Positions 9,512-20,803 of a DNA stretch of 64,000 bases are shown here, one piece after another. The notes beneath the pieces were generated by a model. It did not search any database and was not told the DNA's origin. It was given only the letters and a program-made list of their open reading frames with translations. This stretch comes from DATAES01 sp963802415 (GTDB taxonomy: Bacteria > Actinomycetota > Acidimicrobiia > Acidimicrobiales > JACDCH01), in NCBI GenBank assembly GCA_963802415.1, contig CAWDIH010000002.1, forward strand, positions 62,001-126,000. Reading direction: 5' to 3'. The position numbers and the translations under genes were made by a program. The stretch's first letter is position 1; the number at the start of each line of letters is the position of its first letter.

Positions 9512-9584
9512 GCCCTCTTAGCTCAGTCGGCAGAGCACAGCCATGGTAAGGCTGGTGTCGTGGGTTCGATTCCCACAGAGGGCT
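9512..9584 (+). tRNA. tRNA-Thr (anticodon GGT)
   Basis: A 73-nt class I tRNA. Acceptor GCCCTCT pairs with AGAGGGC, discriminator T. The anticodon stem CAGCC/GGCTG encloses ATGGTAA, giving GGT. The T-arm is GTGGG-TTCGATT-CCCAC. No encoded CCA. The order tRNA-Thr, tuf, secE, nusG matches the arrangement known from the E. coli tufB region. Confidence 0.95.
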
Positions 9585-9619
9585 CGCACGCCGCGCTCGC
9601 GGCATTGCACCCAGCCCAT

Positions 9620-9693
9620 GGCGGCGTAGCTCAGACGGTTAGAGCACTCGGCTCATAATCGAGGTGTCGCCGGTTCGATTCCGGCCGCCGCCA
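9620..9693 (+). tRNA. tRNA-Met (anticodon CAT), probably elongator
   Basis: A 74-nt tRNA. Acceptor GGCGGCG pairs perfectly with CGCCGCC and ends in A. The loop CTCATAA reads CAT and the T-arm is GCCGG-TTCGATT-CCGGC. The paired first base argues against initiator tRNA. An Ile2 tRNA with lysidine is a less likely alternative. It lies 37 bp before tuf. Confidence 0.92.
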
Positions 9694-9730
9694 CAACAAC
9701 CACACCGACACTTGACGAAGAGGATCACAG

Positions 9731-10918
9731 ATGGCGAAGCAGAAGTTTGAGCGGACGAAGCCGCATTTGAACGTGGGGACGATGGGTCATATTGATCATG
9801 GGAAGACCACGTTGACTGCTGCCATTACGAAGGTGTTGCACGAGAAGAATCCGGATGTGGCGGTGACGGCGTTCGAGGAGATTGATAAGGCGCCGGAGGA
9901 GAAGCAGCGGGGGATCACGATCAATATTGCGCATGTGGAGTATGAGACGGACAACCGTCATTACGCCCATGTGGATATGCCGGGGCATGCGGATTACATC
10001 AAGAACATGATCACGGGGGCGGCGCAGGTGGATGGGGCCATTTTGGTGGTGGCGGCCACGGATGGGCCCATGCCTCAGACGCGGGAGCATGTGTTGTTGG
10101 CTCGTCAGGTGGGGGTGCCGTCGATTGTGGTGGCGTTGAACAAGGTCGACGCGGTGGATGACGAGGAGTTGTTGGAGTTGGTGGAGTTGGAGGTGCGGGA
10201 GCTGTTGACGGAGTACGAGTTCCCGGGGGATGACATCCCGGTGGTGCGGGTGTCGGCGTTGAAGGCGTTGGAGGGCGATGCGGAGGCGGCGGGCCAGGTG
10301 GTGGCGTTGATGGAGGCGGTGGATTCGTATGTGCCGGAGCCGACGCGGGAGTTGGACAAGCCGTTCCAGATGCCCATCGAGGACGTGTTTTCCATTACCG
10401 GGCGGGGCACGGTGGTGACGGGGAAGGTGGAGCGGGGAGTGGTCCACACCGGCGACGAGGTGGAGATCGTGGGGATCCGCCCCACCCAGAAGACGGTGTG
10501 TACGGGGGTGGAGATGTTCCGCAAGCTCCTCGATGAGGGGCAGGCGGGGGACAACATCGGGGCGTTGTTGCGGGGGACGAAGAAGGAGGACGTGGAGCGG
10601 GGTCAGGTGTTGGCCAAGCCGGGGTCGATCACGCCGCACACCAATTTCGAGGCGCAGGTGTATGTGTTGACGAAGGAGGAGGGCGGCCGGCACAAGCCGT
10701 TCTTTTCGAACTATCGGCCCCAGTTCTATTTCCGGACGACGGATGTGACGGGGACGATCACGTTGCCGGAGGGGACCGAGATGTGCATGCCGGGGGACAA
10801 CACCATCATGACGGTGGAGTTGATCCATCCCATCGCCATGGACGAGGGCCTCAACTTCGCCATCCGCGAAGGGGGCCGCACCGTCGGCGCCGGCCGCGTC
10901 ACCAAGATCTTGAAGTAA
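9731..10918 (+). CDS. tuf: Elongation factor Tu (copy 1)
   Basis: GTPase that delivers aminoacyl-tRNA to the ribosome, 395 residues. G1 GHIDHGKT, G2 RGITI, G3 DMPGH, G4 NKVD and SAL are all intact. An AGAGGA ribosome site precedes the ATG. Codon use is striking: most of the gene prefers G- or T-ending codons (ttg, gtg, ggg, cgg, gat), unlike its C-ending neighbours, and reverts to the local style only in roughly the last 80 bp. The first 473 bp match the second copy at 31960 almost exactly. Confidence 0.97.
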   Translation: MAKQKFERTKPHLNVGTMGHIDHGKTTLTAAITKVLHEKNPDVAVTAFEEIDKAPEEKQRGITINIAHVEYETDNRHYAHVDMPGHADYIKNMITGAAQVDGAILVVAATDGPMPQTREHVLLARQVGVPSIVVALNKVDAVDDEELLELVELEVRELLTEYEFPGDDIPVVRVSALKALEGDAEAAGQVVALMEAVDSYVPEPTRELDKPFQMPIEDVFSITGRGTVVTGKVERGVVHTGDEVEIVGIRPTQKTVCTGVEMFRKLLDEGQAGDNIGALLRGTKKEDVERGQVLAKPGSITPHTNFEAQVYVLTKEEGGRHKPFFSNYRPQFYFRTTDVTGTITLPEGTEMCMPGDNTIMTVELIHPIAMDEGLNFAIREGGRTVGAGRVTKILK

Positions 10919-10932
10919 GGGAGACTGGAGCA

Positions 10933-11103
10933 ATGGCAAGCAAGGCCAATGAGAAGCGCATCGCCGTCACCCTCGAGTGCACGGTGTGCAAGCGCCGCAA
11001 CTACATCACCGAGAAGAACAAGGTGAACGACCGCGAGCGCATCGAGATGAAGAAGTACTGCCGCTGGGACCGCCAGCACACCCTCCACAAGGAGACCCGC
11101 TAG
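10933..11103 (+). CDS. rpmG: Ribosomal protein bL33, zinc ribbon incomplete
   Basis: 56-residue large-subunit protein. The N-terminal CTVC pair is present, but the second knuckle reads YCRWDRQHT: one Cys is kept and the position of the fourth zinc Cys is Asp. The C-terminus LHKETR is typical. It lies 14 bp after tuf and upstream of the secE-nusG block, as in most bacteria. Zinc binding by this copy is doubtful; a C-minus paralogue could exist elsewhere. Confidence 0.93.
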   Translation: MASKANEKRIAVTLECTVCKRRNYITEKNKVNDRERIEMKKYCRWDRQHTLHKETR

Positions 11104-11115
11104 CTCTGCACGTTC

Positions 11116-11127
11116 CCTACCAGTAGG
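11116..11127. promoter_or_regulatory. Inverted repeat before the ECF sigma gene
   Basis: CCTAC-CA-GTAGG is a perfect 12-bp palindrome with a 2-bp centre, 38 bp before the sigma-factor start. It could be an operator or part of a promoter; no regulator can be named. Confidence 0.35.
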
Positions 11128-11164
11128 TAACTTCCCGCCATCCCCTCAGGTCAGAAGGCCCGGT

Positions 11165-11758
11165 ATGCCTCAACATGTCGGTGATCTCACCGAACTGGTG
11201 ATCGCCGCCACAGCCGGCGACCAGCAGGCATTCGAAGCGCTGGTCCGAGCGACGTACGCCGACACGTACACGCTCGCGTACCGGCTGACCGGCGACGAGG
11301 AGGACGCTCGGGACGTGGTGCAGGAGTCGTACCTACGGGCCTTCCGGGGCCTGAAGCGGTTCCGAGGCGATGCACAGTTCACCACGTGGCTGTACCGCAT
11401 CACGGCGAACTGTGCGTCGACGTATCTCGGACGGCGGGCCAAGCATCGCCACGACGAGCTCGCGGACGACGCGCCTGTGGTCGACACGGATCCCGACGTC
11501 GACCCGGCTGCCCGGACCGACGCCCGTGCCACCCGCGACCGCCTCGGCGTCGCGCTGCGAGCGCTGCCGCCACGGTTGCGGGCCGTGGTCGTGCTGCGAG
11601 ATGTCTACGACCTCCCCCACGAGGCCATCGCGGCAGAGCTGGGCATCTCCGAGTCGGCCGCCAAGGTGCGGCTGCATCGGGCGCGGAAGAAGCTGCGGGA
11701 GAACCTGTACCCCCCTCGGGGCCAGGGCCGTGAGGAAGGTGACGCACGTGCGGTGTGA
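11165..11758 (+). CDS. ECF (group 4) sigma-70 factor, SigE/RpoE-like
   Basis: 197-residue alternative sigma factor. Region 2 spans about 18-85, with DARDVVQESYLRAFRGL (region 2.2) and FTTWLYRITANC (2.4). Region 4 spans about 125-180, with YDLPHEAIAAELGISESA forming the helix-turn-helix. The acidic linker DDAPVVDTDPDVDPAA lies between. The stop is followed at once by an anti-sigma gene whose GTG overlaps the end, the usual sigma/anti-sigma arrangement. Which genes it controls is not visible. The position inside the rpmG-secE interval is unusual. Confidence 0.92.
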   Translation: MPQHVGDLTELVIAATAGDQQAFEALVRATYADTYTLAYRLTGDEEDARDVVQESYLRAFRGLKRFRGDAQFTTWLYRITANCASTYLGRRAKHRHDELADDAPVVDTDPDVDPAARTDARATRDRLGVALRALPPRLRAVVVLRDVYDLPHEAIAAELGISESAAKVRLHRARKKLRENLYPPRGQGREEGDARAV

Positions 11759-12113
11759 CGAGGTGACGGAACTGCTGTCCGACGTGGCGGAGGGCTCCTT
11801 GGTTCTCGACCGGCCGGCGCGGCGTCACGTCGACCGCTGCCTGCGCTGCCAGGCCGAGCTCGTCCAGTACCGCAAGCTGCTCCGCGCCCTCCACGCGCTG
11901 CGGACGGAAGTGCTCGAGCCGGCGCCGGGCCTGCTCTCCGACATCCTCGCCACGCTCGAGGAGGCCGGCGAGCGTCGCGCGGTCCGCTCGATGCTGACGG
12001 GCCGGCGCATGGCCTACATGGGTGGCATCGCGGCTGCGGCCACCGCCGGCGCCGCCGGCGCCATCCTCATCGCCACTCGTGGCCGCAAGGGCCGCGTGAG
12101 CCTCGCCGGATAG
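11748..12113 (+). CDS. Zinc-finger anti-sigma factor, membrane-anchored
   Basis: 121 residues. The N-terminal RCDEVTELLSDVAEG leads to RRHVDRCLRCQAEL, an H-x3-C-x2-C zinc-binding anti-sigma (ZAS) motif around residues 28-35. A glycine/alanine-rich transmembrane helix lies near 87-110, followed by a short basic tail. The GTG at 11748 has a GAGGAAGG ribosome site and overlaps the sigma gene by 11 bp. It probably holds the upstream ECF factor at the membrane until a signal releases it. Confidence 0.87.
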   Translation: MRCDEVTELLSDVAEGSLVLDRPARRHVDRCLRCQAELVQYRKLLRALHALRTEVLEPAPGLLSDILATLEEAGERRAVRSMLTGRRMAYMGGIAAAATAGAAGAILIATRGRKGRVSLAG

Positions 12114-12123
12114 CGACCCGGAG

Positions 12124-12151
12124 TTCGCACATCGTGGGCTGGTGGTAGCGT
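12124..12151 (+). promoter_or_regulatory. Candidate promoter for tRNA-Trp/secE
   Basis: TTCGCA (12124-12129) and TAGCGT (12146-12151) are separated by 16 bp, 28 bp ahead of the tRNA. A moderate match only. Confidence 0.4.
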
Positions 12152-12179
12152 GTCTGTCCGCGAGTTCGAACCTCCCCAG

Positions 12180-12252
12180 AGGGCAGTAGCTCAATTGGAA
12201 GAGCACCGGTCTCCAAAACCGGCGGTTGGGGGTTCGAGTCCCTCCTGCCCTG
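12180..12252 (+). tRNA. tRNA-Trp (anticodon CCA)
   Basis: A 73-nt tRNA. Acceptor AGGGCAG pairs with CTGCCCT, discriminator G. The anticodon stem CCGGT/ACCGG encloses CTCCAAA, giving CCA. The T-loop is TTCGAGT. It sits directly upstream of secE, a conserved bacterial arrangement. Confidence 0.95.
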
Positions 12253-12305
12253 CGTAGCCGCCGCGTCCGGAAGAACCGGAGCTCTCGACAACAAGGCCAG
12301 CCGCC

Positions 12306-12614
12306 ATGGCGATGAACCGAGAAACCAAGCGAATGCTGCAGCGCCAAGGTCAGGTGACCGAGGACGGTGCACCCACCCGCGAACGCCGCCGCCAGCAGCC
12401 GGCGCCGCGACCCGAGGCCCGTGAGAAGCGGACCGGCCCGCGCGAGTTCGTCAAGGAGGTCCGGGCCGAGCTGCGCAAGGTGGCGTGGCCGACCAAGTCC
12501 GAGACCATCAACTACTCGATCATCGTGCTCGTCGCGATCGTGATCCTGACGGCGTTCGTCGGGGCACTCGACTACTTCTTTGGCGAATTCGTCCTCCGGC
12601 TGTACAACGCATGA
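12306..12614 (+). CDS. secE: Preprotein translocase subunit SecE
   Basis: Clamp subunit of the SecYEG channel, 102 residues. A long charged N-terminus (about 1-45) precedes FVKEVRAELRKVAWPTKSE, the amphipathic family signature, and one transmembrane helix near 70-92. Its stop lies within 2 bp of the nusG start (ATGACATGAG), implying coupled translation. Confidence 0.95.
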   Translation: MAMNRETKRMLQRQGQVTEDGAPTRERRRQQPAPRPEAREKRTGPREFVKEVRAELRKVAWPTKSETINYSIIVLVAIVILTAFVGALDYFFGEFVLRLYNA

Positions 12615-12615
12615 C

Positions 12616-13380
12616 ATGAGCGACTTCGAAGACCAGGTGGATACCGACGCCGACGACGAAGGCACGTCGTCCGTTCTCGTCGACGACGAGGTGCAACCCG
12701 ACACCGACGACGAAGTCTCCGACGGCGACGTCCCCGACGGCGACGTCTCCGACGGCGAGGTCTCCGACGGCGACGTCATCGACTCCGACGACCTCCTCGA
12801 CGAGCAGGCCGCCCCGCCGGTCGAGAGTCCGTACGACCGTCCGGGACGGTGGTACGTCGTCCACACGCAGTCGGGTTACGAGAAGAAGGTCAAGCAGAAC
12901 CTCGAAGCCCGCATCTCCTCGATGAACATGGAGGAGCGCATCCACGAAGTCGTCATCCCCATGGAAGACGTCATCGAGTTCAAGAACGGCAAGAAGGTGG
13001 TCGTCCAGAAGAAGGTCTTCCCGGGCTACCTCTTGGTGCGCTGCGATCTCGACGACGACTCGTGGTATGTGATCCGCAACACGCCAGGCGTCACCGGCTT
13101 CGTCGGCGCCGGCTCCAAGCCCTCACCACTGTCCCGTCGCGACGTCGAGAAGTTCCTCCTCGTAGCGACCGGTGACGCGGAGGTCGCCGCCAAGCGGGGC
13201 AAGCCGCGGCTGGAATACGAGAACGGCGAGACCGTCCGGGTTCGAGAGGGTCCCTTCGCGGACTTCTCCGGCGAGATCATCGAGATCAACGAGGATCAGC
13301 TGAAGCTCAAGGTGCTGGTCAACATCTTCGGTCGCGAGACTCCGGTCGAGCTCGAGTTCAGCCAGGTAGCGAAGCTCTAG
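12616..13380 (+). CDS. nusG: Transcription termination/antitermination factor NusG with acidic repeat extension
   Basis: 254 residues. The NGN domain (about 78-190, RWYVVHTQSGYEKKV) and a C-terminal KOW domain (about 200-250, VREGPFADFSGEI) are intact. The first 75 residues are an added acidic segment containing four 15-bp tandem repeats at 12721-12780 that encode DGDVP/DGDVS/DGEVS/DGDVI. Binds RNA polymerase and links it to Rho or the ribosome. The ATG at 12616 follows the secE stop directly, so the longer frame is rejected. Confidence 0.95.
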   Translation: MSDFEDQVDTDADDEGTSSVLVDDEVQPDTDDEVSDGDVPDGDVSDGEVSDGDVIDSDDLLDEQAAPPVESPYDRPGRWYVVHTQSGYEKKVKQNLEARISSMNMEERIHEVVIPMEDVIEFKNGKKVVVQKKVFPGYLLVRCDLDDDSWYVIRNTPGVTGFVGAGSKPSPLSRRDVEKFLLVATGDAEVAAKRGKPRLEYENGETVRVREGPFADFSGEIIEINEDQLKLKVLVNIFGRETPVELEFSQVAKL

Positions 13381-13422
13381 GGCTCACTGCAAGACTCACT
13401 CGCTCGAAAGAAGAAGCAAGGC

Positions 13423-13707
13423 ATGGAAGACAACAAGATTCGGTTGCGCGCACGCGGCGAGGGAAGCGCCAGCGACGAGCGCAGGGCCTAGCCCGGAGCG
13501 AGGCAGACAACATGGAAATCACAGATGGAGTTGCGTTCGCGCGGCGAGGGAAGCGCCAGCGACGAGCCGCACCCGAGCGCAGGGCGTAGCCCGGAGCGAG
13601 GCAAACAACATGGAAATCACAGGTCGAGTTGCGTTCGCGCGGCGAGGGAAGCGCCAGCGACGAGCCGCACCCGAGCGCAGGGCGTAGCCCGGAGCGAGGC
13701 AGACAAC
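13423..13707 (+). repeat. 98-bp tandem array forming the rplK leader
   Basis: Near-identical units start at 13512 and 13610, and rplK itself starts at 13708, so the period is exactly 98 bp. A shorter related unit starts at 13423. Each begins ATGGAA, continues GAAGCGCCAGCGACGAG, and ends with a GGAGCGAGG ribosome-site-like block and ACAACATGG. Each unit is a tiny ORF of its own (22, 25 and 25 codons, stops at 13489, 13587 and 13685). The internal 31-nt core (13541-13571 and 13639-13669) recurs exactly in rpmD at 43004-43034. Confidence 0.85.
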
Positions 13708-14133
13708 ATGGCGAAGAAAAAGGTCGCGGCAGTCGTCAAGATCCAGATCCCCGCGGGGCAGGCAACGCCTGCGCCGCCCGTCGGCACGGCCCTCGGCCCT
13801 CACGGTGTGGCGATCATGGACTTCTGCAAGATGTACAACGCGCAGACCGAGAACCAGCGCGGCACGATCGTTCCGGTCGAGATCACGATCTTCGAGGACA
13901 GATCGTTCACGTTCATCCTGAAGACGCCGCCCACGCCGGTGCTCCTGCGTCAAGCAGCGGGCATCGACAAGGGTGCGGAGGCTCCGGGCCGTGACGGGGT
14001 GGGAACGGTCACGGACGCGCAGCTCGCCGAGATCGCGAAGACGAAGATGCCCGACCTGAACGCCAACGATCTCGAAGCCGCCAAGAAGCAGGTCGCGGGC
14101 ACGGCCCGCTCGATGGGGATCGAGGTCGTCTGA
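13708..14133 (+). CDS. rplK: Ribosomal protein uL11
   Basis: 141 residues, family length. KVAAVVKIQIPAGQATPAPPV and the PPVGTALGPHGV loop mark the N-terminal domain, and the C-terminal rRNA-binding domain ends ARSMGIEVV. The ATG is the last copy of the repeated start region in the leader. It overlaps rplA by 1 bp (TGATG). Confidence 0.97.
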   Translation: MAKKKVAAVVKIQIPAGQATPAPPVGTALGPHGVAIMDFCKMYNAQTENQRGTIVPVEITIFEDRSFTFILKTPPTPVLLRQAAGIDKGAEAPGRDGVGTVTDAQLAEIAKTKMPDLNANDLEAAKKQVAGTARSMGIEVV

Positions 14134-14843
14134 TGCCGCGCCACGGAAAGCACTACCTCGACGCCATGAGGTCGTTCGACACGGAGGCGCTGATGTCGCC
14201 TGCGGAGGCGATCGACGTCTGCAAGCGCACGTCAAAGGCGAAGTTCGACGAAACGATCGAGCTCGCTGTGCGGCTCGGTGTCGATCCGCGCAAGGCCGAT
14301 CAGATCGTGCGCGGCACCGTGGCGCTTCCGTCGGGCACGGGCAAGGACGTACGGGTGGCTGTGTTCGCCGCCGGTGACGCCGCCGCCGAAGCCCGTGCCG
14401 CGGGGGCCAACATCGTCGGTGCGGATGATCTCGCCGCGCAGATCGAAGGCGGGATGCTCGACTTCGACGTCGCCATCGCCACCCCTGACCTCATGCCCCT
14501 CGTCGGCCGGCTCGGTCGGACTCTCGGCCCGAGGGGCTTGATGCCGAACCCGAAGACGGGCACCGTCACCGCCGAGGTCGGCAAGGCGGTCGGTGAGTTC
14601 AAAGGCGGCAAGGTCGAGTACCGCACCGATCGCTACGGCAACGTCCACGTTCCGATCGGCAAGGTGAGTTTCCCGACCGAGGCGCTCATCACCAACTTCC
14701 GCGCCGTGCTCGACGAGCTGCAACGAGCCAAGCCGGCATCGGCGAAAGGTCGCTACATCAAGAGCATCACCGTGGCGCCGACGATGGGTCCCGGCGTCAA
14801 CGTGGATCCCAACCGTTTGCGAGAAGAACTCGCAGCTTCGTAG
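14133..14843 (+). CDS. rplA: Ribosomal protein uL1
   Basis: 236 residues, forming the L1 stalk. PRHGKHYLDAMRSFD opens it, LMPNPKTGTVT and FKGGKVEYRTDRYGNVHVPIGK are family markers, and ITVAPTMGPGVNVDPN is near the end. L1 often represses its own operon by binding the leader; the unusual rplK leader here makes that worth asking. Confidence 0.97.
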   Translation: MPRHGKHYLDAMRSFDTEALMSPAEAIDVCKRTSKAKFDETIELAVRLGVDPRKADQIVRGTVALPSGTGKDVRVAVFAAGDAAAEARAAGANIVGADDLAAQIEGGMLDFDVAIATPDLMPLVGRLGRTLGPRGLMPNPKTGTVTAEVGKAVGEFKGGKVEYRTDRYGNVHVPIGKVSFPTEALITNFRAVLDELQRAKPASAKGRYIKSITVAPTMGPGVNVDPNRLREELAAS

Positions 14844-15008
14844 CCTTTCCACCCGACACAACCCAACTGCTCGCCGAAGACATCCGGTGCGCTCGCTCGA
14901 GCGCTGAAAGGCCGAACGGCCGCCTGACGAGGCGGACACCTCCGAGGACTCACTCGGTCGTGGCCGCGCCGTACGCGAGCCCGACCGAGACAACGAGAGG
15001 AGGTGCCA
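14844..15008 (+). promoter_or_regulatory. Leader of rplJ, possible L10 autoregulatory RNA
   Basis: A 165-nt spacer in which several short inverted repeats can be drawn (for example around CGCTCGCTCGAGCG). L10 leaders at this position bind the L10/L12 complex in many bacteria. No consensus was verified here. A strong AGAGGAGG ribosome site closes the region. Confidence 0.4.
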
Positions 15009-15611
15009 GTGGACGATCCCCGACCCGAGAAGGTCGCCGTGGTCGATGAAGTCAAGGGGCGGTTCTCCGCCGCCAGCGCCGCGTTGCTGACCGAGTACCG
15101 AGGTCTCAACGTCGCTGCCATCTCGCAGCTGCGACGAGCGCTGCGCGAGGCCGGCGGCGAGTACAAGATCTACAAGAACACGCTCGTGCGGTTCGCTACC
15201 CGAGACCTCGGCCTGGACATCGAGGAACTGCTCACCGGCCCTACCGCGATCGCGTTCGTGGACGGCGACGCGGCGGCGGTGGCGAAAGCACTTCGCGACA
15301 GCGCGCGAACCAATCCGGCGCTGATCCTCAAGGGCGGACTGCTGGGCAGGACGCCGCTGGGCGCCGACGAAGTCCGAGCGCTGGCAGACCTGCCGTCGCG
15401 CGACGTGTTGCTCGGACAAGTCGCGGGCGCCATGGCAGCGCCGCTGCAACAATTCGCGAGTCTGCTGCAGGCACTGCCCCGCAACTTCGCGTACGGGCTG
15501 AAGGCCTTGCTCGACGAGCGCGGCGGGCCTCCCGAGACAGAACCGACCGAATCGACCGAAGAGACCGACACGCCGGCGGTCGAGCCCGCCGCCGACACCG
15601 AGGAGAGCTGA
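15009..15611 (+). CDS. rplJ: Ribosomal protein uL10 with acidic tail
   Basis: 200 residues, anchor of the L12 stalk. EKVAVVDEVKGRFSAASAAL and LTEYRGLNVAAISQLRR are typical, and the C-terminal helix LQALPRNFAYGLKAL binds L12. It ends in an acidic tail rich in Glu, Thr and Pro (about 30 residues). The GTG at 15009 is preferred over 15003 because the latter overlaps the ribosome site. Confidence 0.95.
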   Translation: MDDPRPEKVAVVDEVKGRFSAASAALLTEYRGLNVAAISQLRRALREAGGEYKIYKNTLVRFATRDLGLDIEELLTGPTAIAFVDGDAAAVAKALRDSARTNPALILKGGLLGRTPLGADEVRALADLPSRDVLLGQVAGAMAAPLQQFASLLQALPRNFAYGLKALLDERGGPPETEPTESTEETDTPAVEPAADTEES

Positions 15612-15613
15612 AC

Positions 15614-16015
15614 ATGGCAACCCTGACCAAGGACGAAATTCTCGACGCGATCGCGAGCATGAGCGTGCTCGAACTGAGCGAGCTGCTGAAGGACTTCGAG
15701 GAGAAGTTCGGCGTGACCGCCGCCGCGCCCATGGCCGCGTTCGCCGGGCCGATGCCGGGGGCCGCCGGTGGCGGTGACGGTGCCGCGGCGGCCGAGGAGG
15801 AGAAGGACGAGTTCGACGTCGTCCTCGCAGCCGCGGGCGAAAAGAAGATCCAAGTGATCAAGGAGGTGCGCGCGCTGACGAGCCTCGGCCTGAAGGAGGC
15901 CAAGGACCTCGTCGACAGCGCCCCCAAGCCCGTGCTCGAGCACGCTTCCAAGGAAGACGCCGAGAAGGCGAAGGCACAGCTCGAAGAAGCTGGCGCCACC
16001 GTCGAGCTCAAGTAA
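15614..16015 (+). CDS. rplL: Ribosomal protein bL12
   Basis: 133 residues. An N-terminal dimerisation helix, an Ala/Gly-rich hinge (about 36-62) and the C-terminal domain (FDVVLAAAGEKKIQVIKEVR, GLKEAKDLVDSAPK) are all present. It begins 2 bp after the rplJ stop. A GTGCATCAGCCACA-family hairpin follows. Confidence 0.97.
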   Translation: MATLTKDEILDAIASMSVLELSELLKDFEEKFGVTAAAPMAAFAGPMPGAAGGGDGAAAAEEEKDEFDVVLAAAGEKKIQVIKEVRALTSLGLKEAKDLVDSAPKPVLEHASKEDAEKAKAQLEEAGATVELK

Positions 16016-16029
16016 TCCCCGCTCGAACC

Positions 16030-16068
16030 GGCGTGCGTTGGCTACATCCTGTGTGGCTGATGCACGCC
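16030..16068. terminator. Dispersed hairpin family, copy 1 (after rplL)
   Basis: A 17-bp arm (16030-16046) pairs with TGTGGCTGATGCACGCC (16052-16068), with G-T wobbles and a 5-nt loop. The right arm is identical to that of the copy after rpsJ at 33568. Confidence 0.65.
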
Positions 16069-16090
16069 AGAACGGGAGAGGCGGGCGAGC

Positions 16091-16885
16091 ATGAGTGAGC
16101 GTGAGCGCGAGCGCAAGCGGCTCATCGCACTCGAGGGTGCGTTGAACTGGCGCGACCTCGGGGGCTACGAGACGTCGGACGGATGCGTGACGCGTTGGGG
16201 ACGCGTGTACCGAAGCGACGGGCTCGACCAACTCACAGATGCCGATCTCGATCTCGTCGCCGAGCTCGGCATCCGTCTGGTCATCGACTTCCGCATCGAC
16301 CGCGAGGTCGACCTCGCGCCGAGTCGATTGCCCGATCACGCCGAGTTGCGCCATCAACGTCTTCCGATCGGCGACGACGTTGCGGGTACCACCGTGATCG
16401 AACGGATTCAGTCCGGCGAGATCACGTCGTACAGAGCTGACGAAGTCGCGGCGACGTACGAGAAGATCCTCGAAGAGGCAGCGTGGGAGTTCGGGATCGC
16501 ATTGATCCACGCCGCCGATCCCGCAAACCATCCCATGGTCTTCCACTGCACCGCAGGCAAGGACCGAACCGGTCTCATGGCGATGTTGTTGCTCGGCGCG
16601 CTCGGTGTGCCAGACGACGAGATCGCCCGCGACTACGAATTGACAACGCATTTCCGCTCGAGCAAGCGACTCGTCGTCCTCCGTCCGCAACTCGAGGCGG
16701 CAGGCGTCGATGTCGACGCAGTGCTGCCGTTCCTCACGGCGCAGGCGCCGGTGATGGCCGCCACGATCGCCGCCCTCGAAGCCCGCCACGGGTCCATCGA
16801 GGGCTACCTCGCCGGCCCGGCGGGGGTGGACGCCCGGACCCTCGTGGACCTGCGAGCACATCTCACCGAGTCCGTCAAGGCTTGA
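16091..16885 (+). CDS. Tyrosine/serine protein phosphatase family protein
   Basis: 264 residues of the Y_phosphatase3 type. LNWRDLGGYETSDG and RVYRSDGLDQLTDADL match the N-terminal family pattern, and HCTAGKDRTG carries the catalytic Cys at residue 153 with the phosphate-binding Arg at 158. The family includes protein-tyrosine, lipid and nucleotide phosphatases, so the substrate is open. It sits between rplL and rpoB on the same strand, where most bacteria have no gene, and overlaps the start of the rpoB promoter. Confidence 0.88.
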   Translation: MSERERERKRLIALEGALNWRDLGGYETSDGCVTRWGRVYRSDGLDQLTDADLDLVAELGIRLVIDFRIDREVDLAPSRLPDHAELRHQRLPIGDDVAGTTVIERIQSGEITSYRADEVAATYEKILEEAAWEFGIALIHAADPANHPMVFHCTAGKDRTGLMAMLLLGALGVPDDEIARDYELTTHFRSSKRLVVLRPQLEAAGVDVDAVLPFLTAQAPVMAATIAALEARHGSIEGYLAGPAGVDARTLVDLRAHLTESVKA

Positions 16886-16910
16886 CCTCATCGGGCGTTC
16901 GTCCTACTGT
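16882..16910 (+). promoter_or_regulatory. rpoB promoter P1
   Basis: TTGACC (16882-16887), 17-bp spacer, TACTGT (16905-16910): close to the housekeeping consensus. The -35 overlaps the stop of the phosphatase gene. Confidence 0.7.
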
Positions 16911-16976
16911 CCTCGCAATTCGGCGGCCTTTCGGGGCCGGACAGAACGGGGTGTCTCGTCGGGCGAGTCCGACGGG

Positions 16977-17005
16977 TTGCTCTTCTTCGCGTCGTGCCCT
17001 AGGCT
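16977..17005 (+). promoter_or_regulatory. rpoB promoter P2
   Basis: TTGCTC (16977-16982), 17-bp spacer, TAGGCT (17000-17005). A second promoter-like pair 95 bp downstream of the first, leaving a leader of about 105 nt before rpoB. Confidence 0.6.
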
Positions 17006-17117
17006 GCTGGGTTGCCGTGCCGCTCCGCGCCTCCGTCCCGGAACTCAGTTCTCCGGCTTCGTCGCGCCCGAACGGCCTCGGCTTCCAGCCGCCACGCACC
17101 CCTGGGAGCTAGGTCAC

Positions 17118-20733
<3,616 letters not shown>

Positions 20734-20803
20734 TCGCCGCCGAACCAGAGGTTCGTCGGCGAGCTGATGGCGCTCGCCCTCGGCGAGCACTGACAGATCT
20801 GTC

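Noticed and set aside
7524..9521. Long plus-strand open frame of 665 codons
   Set aside because: Antisense shadow of the D-aminoacylase-type gene; arginine- and valine-rich with no family sequence, while the minus strand shows clear motifs.
9725..10939. Minus-strand open frame across tuf copy 1 (and its like at 31885-33828)
   Set aside because: Histidine/leucine/arginine-rich mirror of the EF-Tu codons; appears opposite both tuf genes because they share sequence.
13423..13707. Possible CRISPR array in the rplK leader
   Set aside because: Units are contiguous 98-bp near-copies with no unique spacers, and no cas genes are present.
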